Assembly: GCA_001603055.1 (NCBI GenBank)
Contig: LVAZ01000394.1
Coordinates: 1 to 6,702 of the forward strand
Direction: 5' to 3'
DNA length: 6,702 nt
DNA from: Victivallales bacterium Lenti_02
GTDB lineage: Bacteria; Verrucomicrobiota; Lentisphaeria; Oligosphaerales; Lenti-02
Positions 1 to 5,693 of the stretch are shown piece by piece. Position 1 is the first letter of the stretch, and the number at the start of each line of letters is the position of its first letter. The translations under genes and the position numbers were made by a program. The notes beneath the pieces were generated by a model that did not search any database, was not told the origin of the DNA, and saw only the letters and a list, made by a program, of their open reading frames with translations.

Positions 1-1
1 C

Positions 2-208
2 ATCCTCGCCCGCCACGAATTCGTCCACCGGCTCGACACCCTGGCCAAACAGGCCGGCCTCGACCTCCCCAAGGGCGCGGGAGCCAATGTCCTCGCCCGC
101 GCCAAAGAAATCGCCGCCAACGGCGGCGAAGCGGCCCTCGCCACCATCGCCAAGCTCCACTTCCGCACCACCCGCCAGGCCCTCGGCCTCCCCGACGTGG
201 AGGAATAG
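2..208 (+). CDS. C-terminal fragment of an unrecognised protein (5' end outside window)
   Basis: An open frame enters from the left edge and ends at the TAG at 206-208, giving 68 codons with no visible start. The peptide begins ILARHEFVHRLD and ends LHFRTTRQALGLPDVEE. It is rich in Ala, Leu, Lys and Arg, looks mostly alpha-helical, and shows no membrane segment, cysteine cluster or catalytic motif. Codons prefer C or G at the third position, as in the genes opposite, which supports real coding. It is the only plus-strand gene here. It converges tail-to-tail with the ribokinase gene, with three bases between the two stop codons. I do not recognise the family and assign no function; the missing N-terminal part would be needed. 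An overlapping plus-frame reading from 87 is a low-complexity Ser/Pro/Ala shadow and was discarded. Confidence 0.6.
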   Translation: MLARHEFVHRLDTLAKQAGLDLPKGAGANVLARAKEIAANGGEAALATIAKLHFRTTRQALGLPDVEE

Positions 209-211
209 CGG

Positions 212-1090
212 CTACGCCAGCTCGCGAGCCCAGGGAATCGAGTCCATGGCCCCGGGGCGGGTGACGCTCAGGGCCGCCGCCGCGCAGGCTGCGGCCAACG
301 CCTCGGGGACGGTTTTCCCGGCCAGCTCGGCGGCGAGGAAATAGCCGATGAAGGTGTCGCCCGCCGCCGTGGTGTCCACCGCCGCAACCCGCCGGGCCGC
401 CTGCCGGAACGTCGCGCCCGACACGTCCCGGAACACCGCGCCCTGCGCCCCCAGAGTCAGGCAGAGCCGGGTGCGGGGATAGCGGGCGGCGAGACTATCG
501 AGCATCCGCACGGGATCGTCCGGGCCGGCCAGCGCCGCCCCCTCATGCTCGTTCACCACCAGCAAATCGAGCAGTTCGAGCGGGAAGCCGAGGACGGAAT
601 CATCCATCGGTGCCGGATTCAGACAGACCCGCAGACCGGCGGCATGGCCGCGCCGGATCAGCTCCGCCGTGGCGTTGATCTCGTTCTGGAGCAGCAGCAC
701 ATCGCCGGGGGCGAAGGCGGCAAGCGCCTCGTCCACCTGCGCGGGGGGAATGCTCCGGTTCGCCCCGCCGAAGAGGACGATGCTGTTCTGCCCGCTCCCC
801 TCCTCGACCTGGATGATGGCGTGGCCGCCGGACTCCTCGCCGACGCGGACGAAATCGGTCCGCACCCCGTCGGCGGCGAGCCGCTCGCGCAGCCAGGCGC
901 TCTCGGGGCCGACCCGGCCCGCGTGCCAGACGGCGGCCCCGGCCCGGGCCAGGGCCACGGACTGGTTGGCGCCCTTGCCGCCGGGAAAGCGGGCATAGGT
1001 CCCGCTCCCCAGCGTCTCGCCGGGCCGCACGATATGCGCCACCCGGTAGACATGGTCCACGTTCAACGAACCGAAATTCAGCACGCGCAT
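212..1090 (-). CDS. rbsK: Ribokinase (PfkB family sugar kinase)
   Basis: A 292-residue protein, a normal ribokinase length. Ribokinases phosphorylate D-ribose with ATP to ribose 5-phosphate in the cytoplasm. Visible motifs, in order: N-terminal GSLNVDHVY (7-15) with the substrate-contacting Asn/Asp; the substrate-binding glycine motif GGKGANQ (37-43); LLQNEI (133-138); NPAP (158-161); NEHE (180-183), a phosphate/Mg-associated motif; and the PfkB signature DTTAAGDTFIGYF (239-251) with predicted catalytic base Asp245. The C-terminal TRPGAMDSIP (277-286) is the ribokinase-type ending. The AAGD form of the signature and the GGKGANQ motif favour ribokinase over fructokinase or adenosine kinase. 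The ATG at 1088-1090 has a GGAGG (1097-1101 on this strand) six bases upstream, so the start is secure. The gene begins 27 bases after the ahcY stop and is probably the last gene of that transcript. True substrate preference is inferred from motifs only. Confidence 0.88.
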   Translation of the reverse strand: MRVLNFGSLNVDHVYRVAHIVRPGETLGSGTYARFPGGKGANQSVALARAGAAVWHAGRVGPESAWLRERLAADGVRTDFVRVGEESGGHAIIQVEEGSGQNSIVLFGGANRSIPPAQVDEALAAFAPGDVLLLQNEINATAELIRRGHAAGLRVCLNPAPMDDSVLGFPLELLDLLVVNEHEGAALAGPDDPVRMLDSLAARYPRTRLCLTLGAQGAVFRDVSGATFRQAARRVAAVDTTAAGDTFIGYFLAAELAGKTVPEALAAACAAAALSVTRPGAMDSIPWARELA

Positions 1091-1096
1091 GGACCA

Positions 1097-1101
1097 CCTC
1101 C
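1097..1101 (-). promoter_or_regulatory. Ribosome binding site of the ribokinase gene
   Basis: GGAGG on the minus strand, six bases before the ATG at 1088-1090. It is a perfect Shine-Dalgarno core at good spacing and fixes the ribokinase start. It lies inside the 27-base gap after the ahcY stop. Confidence 0.75.
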
Positions 1102-1117
1102 ACCGGGAGGACGTGTT

Positions 1118-2539
1118 CTAGTAGCGGTAGTGTTCCGGCTTGTAGGGGCCTTCCACCGGCACACCCAGATAGGACGCCTGGTCGGGAGTCAGCTTGGTCA
1201 GCCTGGCCCCCAGCTTGGCGAGATGAAGCCGGGCGACCTCCTCGTCCAGTTCCTTGCTCAGCCGGTACACCCCGACCGCGCGGTCCGGATTGGCCGCGAT
1301 GTCGATCTGGGCCAGAGTCTGGTTGGTAAAGCTGTTGGACATCACGAAGCTCGGATGGCCCGTGGCGCAGCCGAGGTTGACCAGACGGCCCTCGGCCAGC
1401 ACGTAGATGCAATGCCCGTCGGGGAAGGTGTAGCGGTGGACCGGGCAGGAGCTGCCCTTGATCTCCTGCTTGACGACGCCGGGCCACTTCTCGAGGCGGC
1501 TCATCTGGATTTCGTTGTCGAAATGGCCGATGTTGCAGACGATGGCCTGGTCCTTCATCCTCGCCATGTGCTCGGCGGTGATGATGTCCTTGTTGCCGGT
1601 GGTGGTCACGTAGACGTCCGCGCAGGGCAGCGCGTCCTCGACCGTGCAGACCTGATAGCCGGCCATGCAGGCCTGGAGGGCGCAGATCGGGTCGATCTCG
1701 CTGACCATGACGCGGGCGCGCTCGTTGGCCAGGGACTCGGCCGAGCCCTTGCCCACGTCGCCGTAGCCGCAGACCATGGCGACCTTGCCCGACAGCAGCA
1801 CGTCGAGCGCCCGCTTGATGCCGTCCACCAGCGAGTGGCGGCAACCGTAGACGTTGTCGAACTTGCTCTTGGTCACCGAGTCGTTCACGTTGATCGCCTG
1901 GAAGAGCAGCTCGCCCCGCTCCTGCATCTGGATCAGCCGGTGGACGCCGGTGGTGGTCTCCTCGGAGACGCCGCGCACCTTGGCGGCCACCCGGCCCCAA
2001 TGGCCGGGATTCTCGGCCAGAACCCGCTTGAGCAGGTTGTTGATGACTTGCAGTTCATGGACGTCGGTGGGCTCGTCGAGAATGGCGGGATTCTTCTCCG
2101 CCGCCAGGCCGCGATGGATCAGGAGGGTGGCGTCGCCGCCGTCGTCCACGATCTGCTCGGGACCGGAGCCGTCGGGCCAGGTGAGGGCCTGGTAGGTGCA
2201 GTCCCAGTATTCCTCGAGAGTCTCGCCCTTCCAGGCGAAGACGGGGGTGCCGCCGGCGGCGATGGCGGCGGCGGCGTGGTCCTGGGTCGAGAAGATGTTG
2301 CAGGAGGCCCAGCGCACATCCGCGCCCAGGGCGACCAGAGTCTCGATGAGCACCGCCGTCTGGATGGTCATGTGCAGACTGCCGGTGATCTTGATGCCGG
2401 CCAGCGGCTGGGCCGGGCCGTATTTCTCGCGGGTGGCCATCAGACCCGGCATTTCCTTCTCGGCAATGCTGATCTCCTTGCGGCCGAAATCGGCCTGGGC
2501 CAGATCGCGAATCCAGTAGGTGTCGGTTTTTTGGATCAT
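1118..2539 (-). CDS. ahcY: S-adenosylhomocysteine hydrolase (adenosylhomocysteinase)
   Basis: A 473-residue NAD-dependent enzyme that reversibly splits S-adenosylhomocysteine into adenosine and homocysteine, relieving product inhibition of methyltransferases. Signature 1, SCNIFSTQDHAAAAI, is at 79-93; the NAD-binding Rossmann signature GKVAMVCGYGDVGKGSA is at 251-267. Catalytic and binding residues known from the human enzyme are all present: His56 (human 55), Asp133 (131), Glu194 (156), Lys224 (186), Asp228 (190) and His339 (301). The tail KPEHYRY supplies the Lys and Tyr that reach into the NAD site of the neighbouring subunit. The roughly 40-residue insertion between about 148 and 185 is typical of many bacterial enzymes (human: 432 residues). 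The frame stays open upstream to 2938, but that part runs inside the adenosine kinase gene and has no homology. The family-like start is the ATG at 2537-2539 (MIQKTDTYWIRDL). Its ribosome site is weak (GAGA, nine bases upstream), so translation may be coupled to the gene 26 bases before it. Confidence 0.97.
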   Translation of the reverse strand: MIQKTDTYWIRDLAQADFGRKEISIAEKEMPGLMATREKYGPAQPLAGIKITGSLHMTIQTAVLIETLVALGADVRWASCNIFSTQDHAAAAIAAGGTPVFAWKGETLEEYWDCTYQALTWPDGSGPEQIVDDGGDATLLIHRGLAAEKNPAILDEPTDVHELQVINNLLKRVLAENPGHWGRVAAKVRGVSEETTTGVHRLIQMQERGELLFQAINVNDSVTKSKFDNVYGCRHSLVDGIKRALDVLLSGKVAMVCGYGDVGKGSAESLANERARVMVSEIDPICALQACMAGYQVCTVEDALPCADVYVTTTGNKDIITAEHMARMKDQAIVCNIGHFDNEIQMSRLEKWPGVVKQEIKGSSCPVHRYTFPDGHCIYVLAEGRLVNLGCATGHPSFVMSNSFTNQTLAQIDIAANPDRAVGVYRLSKELDEEVARLHLAKLGARLTKLTPDQASYLGVPVEGPYKPEHYRY

Positions 2540-2565
2540 GTGCGTGTTTCTCGTGCTGTTCGGCG

Positions 2566-3543
2566 CTAGTAGGCCGTCATTTGGGCGCGCAATGCCTGCC
2601 ACCGGTCCTCGGGAATGGCCGCTCCCATCACTTGGACCACTTCGCGGGAAACGAGCGCGCCGCAGTCGCCGCTGGCGGCGAGGGAGCGCCCGGTATACAT
2701 GCCGTACAGGAAACCGGCGGCCCAGAGGTCGCCCGCGCCGGTGGTGTCCACGGCGGGCACCGTCCGGCAGGCCACCCGGACCCGTTCGTCGCCGCGCCGG
2801 ATCAGGGCGCCGCGCTGGCCGAGCTTCACCGCGGCCACCCCGCAGAGGTCGCCCAGCCGCTCCAGCGCCGCGTTCTCGTCCGCACCGCCCACGAAGGCGG
2901 CGGCTTCGTCCTCGTTGGCGAAGACCATGTCCACCCACTCGCCGAGCAGCCCCGGCAGAATGTCGACCGACGCCCGAACCACCTCGTAGGAGGCGAGGTC
3001 CAGGCTGACCGTGCAGCCGGCCGCCTTGGCGGTCTTCAGCAGATGGAGCATCAGCTCGCGGTTGAAGAGCATGTAGCCCTCGATGTGGGCGTGGGTGCAG
3101 CCGGCGAAATCGGCGACGGAGATTTCCGCCGGCGACAGGGTGGCGGCGGCCCCGAGGCAGGTGCGCATGGTGCGCTCGGAATCGGGGGTGACCAGGCTGA
3201 TGCAGGTGCCGGTGGGCACGGCGGGATTGGTCTTGAAGGCCACCCCGTCCACCCCGGCCGCCCGCGCGTTGTCCCGGTAGAGCGCGCCGTTCGCGTCGTC
3301 GCCCACCTTGGCCAGCAGGCGTCCGGGCAGGCCCAGCCGGGCCAGGCCCAGCACGGTGTTGGCGGCGGAGCCGCCGGGCACCAGGCTGGCGTCGGCGGGC
3401 AGACGGGCGAGCAGAGCCGCCATCTCCGGCCCGTCGATCAGAACCATGCCCCCCTTGCCGCCGGGCAGGCCGACCACGAATTCCTCGGGAACCCGGGCCA
3501 GCACGTCCAGCAGAGCGGAGCCGATGCCGATGATGCGCGTCAT
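2566..3543 (-). CDS. Adenosine kinase-like PfkB family kinase
   Basis: A 325-residue PfkB-family kinase, probably converting adenosine and ATP to AMP and ADP. Motifs: N-terminal GIGSALLDVLARV (6-18); GGSAANT (57-63), the form of the glycine motif common in bacterial adenosine-kinase-like members; SERTMRTCLGAA (122-133); NEDE (210-213); and the signature DTTGAGDLWAAGF (266-278) with predicted catalytic Asp272. DLWAAGF in place of the DTF form separates it from the ribokinase in this window. The frame continues upstream to 3897 inside metK without meaning. The ATG at 3541-3543 gives the family-like N-terminus and has AGGA five bases upstream. It lies 17 bases after metK and 26 before ahcY, so it is well placed to remove the adenosine that AhcY releases. 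A broader nucleoside or sugar specificity cannot be excluded from motifs alone, so no symbol is given. Confidence 0.88.
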   Translation of the reverse strand: MTRIIGIGSALLDVLARVPEEFVVGLPGGKGGMVLIDGPEMAALLARLPADASLVPGGSAANTVLGLARLGLPGRLLAKVGDDANGALYRDNARAAGVDGVAFKTNPAVPTGTCISLVTPDSERTMRTCLGAAATLSPAEISVADFAGCTHAHIEGYMLFNRELMLHLLKTAKAAGCTVSLDLASYEVVRASVDILPGLLGEWVDMVFANEDEAAAFVGGADENAALERLGDLCGVAAVKLGQRGALIRRGDERVRVACRTVPAVDTTGAGDLWAAGFLYGMYTGRSLAASGDCGALVSREVVQVMGAAIPEDRWQALRAQMTAY

Positions 3544-3560
3544 GGTTTTCCTGTCCGGTC

Positions 3561-4751
3561 CTAGCAGAGGGCCGACTTGAGGGCGGCGACCTTGTCGGTC
3601 TGCTCCCAGGGGAAGAGATCGCGCCCGAAATGGCCGTAGGCGGCGGTCTGGCGATAGCTCCAGCCGGCCTTGCCGGGGGTCTTCAGGCCGAGGGACTTGA
3701 TGATGCCCGCCGGGCGCAGGTCGAAAATCTCGCCCTTTTCGAGCACATCCTGGATGGCCTTCTCGGGGACCTTGGCGGTGCCGTAGGTGTCCACGTTCAC
3801 GCTCAGGGGACGGGCCACGCCGATGGCGTAGGCGACCTGGATTTCGCACTTGCCGGCGAGGCCGGCCGCGACCACGTTCTTGGCGATGTAGCGGCACATG
3901 TAGGCGGCGGAGCGGTCCACCTTGCTCGGGTCCTTGCCGGAGAAGGCGCCGCCGCCGTGGCTGCCCACGCCGCCGTAGCTATCGACGATGATCTTGCGCC
4001 CGGTGAGGCCGGTGTCGCCGTTCGGGCCGCCGACCACGAAGCGGCCGGTGGGGTTGCAGTAGTAGACGATGTCGTTGTGCAGGAACTTTTCGGGCACGAC
4101 TTCGCCGACGACCTGTTTGACCAGGGCGCGGAGCTGCTCGTCCTTCATCTGGGGGGTGTGCTGGTGGGAGACGACCACCGTTTCGAGACGGACGGGGCGG
4201 CCGTTCTCGTAGAGGAAGGAGACCTGGCTCTTCGAGTCGGGCCGGAGGAAACTGTAGGCATCGGCCTGGGTGTGGCGCAGCTCGGCCAGACGCTCGACGA
4301 TGCGGTGCGCGTAGAGGATCGGGGCGGGCATCAGCTCGGGGGTCTCGTTGCTGGCGTAGCCGAACATCATGCCCTGGTCGCCGGCACCCTGTTCGAGGAA
4401 GGCGCCCATGCCTTCGGTGACGCCCTGCGAAATGTCGGGAGACTGGGGATGCAGGGCCAGGAAGACCTTGCAGGAGCTGGCCGAGAAACCGATGTCGTCC
4501 GAAACGTAGCCGATGTCGGCCACGGCCTTGCGCGCCACTTCCTCCCAGTTCACGCTGGCCCGGGTGGTGATTTCGCCGGAGAGGACGATGAGGTCGGTGG
4601 TGGTCAGCGTCTCGCAGGCGACACGGCTGTCCGGGTCCTGGGCCAGGCACGCATCCAGAACCGCATCGGAAATCTGGTCGGCGACCTTGTCGGGATGCCC
4701 TTCCGAAACCGACTCGGAAGTGAACACGTGCTTGCTGTTGATCTTGCTCAT
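3561..4751 (-). CDS. metK: S-adenosylmethionine synthetase (methionine adenosyltransferase)
   Basis: A 396-residue protein of the usual MetK length. It makes S-adenosylmethionine from methionine and ATP, with cleavage of the triphosphate, in the cytoplasm. Visible motifs: SEGHPDK (16-22) with the ATP-contacting His19; signature 1 GAGDQGMMFGYA (122-133); signature 2 GGGAFSGKD (266-274); and KVDRSAAY (277-284). The C-terminal stretch GHFGRD...FPWE (373-383) is also typical. All three tandem domains are intact and uninterrupted. Start choice: a TTG at 4758-4760 is in frame three codons upstream, but it sits only two or three bases from the AAGGGAA (4761-4767) that would serve as its ribosome site. 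The ATG at 4749-4751, about ten bases downstream of that site, is preferred and gives MSKINSKHVFTSESV. The gene is 101 bases after tatD and 17 before the adenosine kinase gene. Confidence 0.97.
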   Translation of the reverse strand: MSKINSKHVFTSESVSEGHPDKVADQISDAVLDACLAQDPDSRVACETLTTTDLIVLSGEITTRASVNWEEVARKAVADIGYVSDDIGFSASSCKVFLALHPQSPDISQGVTEGMGAFLEQGAGDQGMMFGYASNETPELMPAPILYAHRIVERLAELRHTQADAYSFLRPDSKSQVSFLYENGRPVRLETVVVSHQHTPQMKDEQLRALVKQVVGEVVPEKFLHNDIVYYCNPTGRFVVGGPNGDTGLTGRKIIVDSYGGVGSHGGGAFSGKDPSKVDRSAAYMCRYIAKNVVAAGLAGKCEIQVAYAIGVARPLSVNVDTYGTAKVPEKAIQDVLEKGEIFDLRPAGIIKSLGLKTPGKAGWSYRQTAAYGHFGRDLFPWEQTDKVAALKSALC

Positions 4752-4760
4752 GTCTGCCAA

Positions 4761-4767
4761 TTCCCTT
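4761..4767 (-). promoter_or_regulatory. Ribosome binding site of metK (decides the start)
   Basis: AAGGGAA on the minus strand. The AGGGA core is about ten bases from the ATG at 4749-4751 but directly abuts the in-frame TTG at 4758-4760. The spacing supports the ATG and argues against the three-codon longer TTG form. Confidence 0.55.
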
Positions 4768-4821
4768 GTGTATGGTTACGCCGGGGGGCCTGTCTTCCAA
4801 CGGGTGCTGCACAAAAGGGGA

Positions 4822-4849
4822 AATGTATCGGCGTCACCCGCCGAATCAA
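4822..4849 (-). promoter_or_regulatory. Candidate sigma70-type promoter for metK, in the tatD-metK gap
   Basis: Reading the minus strand, TTGATT (4844-4849) is followed after 16 bases by TACATT (4822-4827). Each hexamer matches four of six positions of the sigma70-type consensus. This is the only gap in the minus-strand run that could easily hold a promoter (101 bases; the others are 17 to 34). If used, it would give a leader of about 65 bases before metK. The match is weak and such pairs occur by chance, so this is inference. Confidence 0.3.
4828..4844 (-). repeat. Inverted repeat between the putative -35 and -10 boxes of metK
   Basis: A perfect 6-base inverted repeat, TCGGCG and CGCCGA, separated by five bases. 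It begins nine bases after the tatD stop codon and fills almost the whole spacer of the candidate metK promoter. It could be an operator for a repressor of the SAM cycle, a short RNA hairpin ending some tatD transcripts, or chance in GC-rich DNA. The downstream sequence on the transcribed strand (TACATTTCCCCTTTTG) lacks a clean run of T, so a standard intrinsic terminator is unlikely. Confidence 0.35.
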
Positions 4850-4852
4850 GCA

Positions 4853-5659
4853 CTACAAGCGATTCCCAAGGCCATTGCGCGGAGAAAGAAATAGTTCCGC
4901 GAAGTTTTCGCCCAACCGCCCGGCCAGTTCCGGCACGGCGAGACCGCGCAGCTCGGCCAGGACGGCCAGCACCCGCGCCACGTCGGCGGGGGCCGAAGTG
5001 TCCGCCCGGCGCGGCCGGGGCGGCAGGTCGGGGGCGTCGGTCTCGACGAGAATCCGGTCCAGCGGCGCGTACCGCGCCGACTCGCGGGCCCGGCGCGCGT
5101 CCGGCCAGGTCAGCGGCCCGCCGAAGGAGAGCAGCAGGCCGCGGTCGAGAATCTCGCGCGCCAGTTCGCGGCCGCCGGTGAAATTGTGGCAGACGCCGCG
5201 CACCGGCCGGTCCTGCCCGTCCAGAACGGCGAGGAATTCCCGCCAGGACTGGCGGTTGTGGAAGGCCACCGGATAGTCGCCCGCCCCGGCCACGGCCAAC
5301 TGGCTGCGGAAAAGGGCCAGTTGCTCCTCCTGATCCCCCCGGCCCAGGTGGAAATCCAGCCCGATCTCGCCCACGGCCCGCAAGTCCGGATTCCCCGCCA
5401 GCATGGCGGCCAGGCGCTGCGGCCCGGCCTGCGCGTCCCAGCCCTCCCGGTAGAGAGGATGGACTCCCAGGGCACCCCACACCCCGTCCTCGCGCGCGAC
5501 GAGAGCCACCCGCTCCCACTCGGCGACCCGGGCCGACACCGCAAGCACCCCGCAACCGCCCGCCCGGCGGAAATCGGCCAGCGCCTCTCCCAGCAGAGGG
5601 TAGAGACGCCCGTCCGCCAGATGGGCATGGCTGTCGTAGAGTCCGGGCGGCGGCGTCAC
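4853..5659 (-). CDS. TatD-family metal-dependent hydrolase (putative DNase)
   Basis: A 268-residue TIM-barrel metallohydrolase of the TatD/YcfH/YjjV type. The metal-binding set is complete: DSHAHL (9-14, His11 and His13), GEIGLDF (97-103, Glu98), VAFHNR (131-136, His134), VCHNFTGG (156-163, His158) and VETDAPDLPP (205-214, Asp208). The C-terminal NFAELF helix end (252-257) is also typical. Characterised members are Mg-dependent DNases with 3'-5' exonuclease activity; the substrate of this one is unknown, so no exact symbol is given. Start choice: a TTG at 5663-5665 is in frame, but a perfect GGAGG (5668-5672) sits only two bases from it and eight bases from the GTG at 5657-5659. The GTG start gives MTPPPGLYDSHAHL, with the metal motif close to the N-terminus as usual in the family. 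It starts 34 bases after the upstream gene's stop. Confidence 0.92.
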   Translation of the reverse strand: MTPPPGLYDSHAHLADGRLYPLLGEALADFRRAGGCGVLAVSARVAEWERVALVAREDGVWGALGVHPLYREGWDAQAGPQRLAAMLAGNPDLRAVGEIGLDFHLGRGDQEEQLALFRSQLAVAGAGDYPVAFHNRQSWREFLAVLDGQDRPVRGVCHNFTGGRELAREILDRGLLLSFGGPLTWPDARRARESARYAPLDRILVETDAPDLPPRPRRADTSAPADVARVLAVLAELRGLAVPELAGRLGENFAELFLSPRNGLGNRL

Positions 5660-5667
5660 ATCCAAGC

Positions 5668-5672
5668 CCTCC
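5668..5672 (-). promoter_or_regulatory. Ribosome binding site of the TatD-family gene (selects a GTG start)
   Basis: GGAGG on the minus strand, eight bases before the GTG at 5657-5659 and only two before the in-frame TTG at 5663-5665. Eight bases is good spacing and two is too close, so the GTG is the likely initiation codon. Confidence 0.65.
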
Positions 5673-5693
5673 GCGTCCCGCGCGGCCGGCGGG

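Noticed and set aside
2525..2532. An A-run at the start of ahcY (AAAAAA in codons 3 to 5) as a slippage or frameshift site
   Set aside because: The reading frame on both sides is the normal AhcY N-terminus. No alternative product of interest would result, so it is probably incidental.
2540..2565. An SAH riboswitch upstream of ahcY
   Set aside because: Only 26 bases separate ahcY from the adenosine kinase stop, too few for the known SAH aptamer. The preceding sequence is conserved kinase coding.
545..2569. A 674-codon plus-strand open frame antisense to the ribokinase and ahcY genes
   Set aside because: It crosses two well-identified minus-strand genes and the gap between them. Its product is low-complexity (Gly, Ala, Val, Asp, His rich) with no family motifs. 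Open antisense frames are expected when minus-strand codons avoid A and T at third positions.
2540..2938. A 133-residue N-terminal extension of AhcY
   Set aside because: It is an open frame inside the adenosine kinase gene, rich in Arg and Gly. AhcY homologues begin near the ATG at 2539, so the extension is not coding.
3544..3897. A 118-residue N-terminal extension of the adenosine kinase-like protein
   Set aside because: It lies in an alternative frame of metK. The PfkB fold begins at the ATG at 3541-3543, which has its own ribosome site.
3630..5276. A 548-codon plus-strand open frame antisense to metK and the TatD-family gene
   Set aside because: It is the same kind of GC-driven antisense shadow. 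It spans two intact conserved genes and an intergenic gap and carries no recognisable domain.
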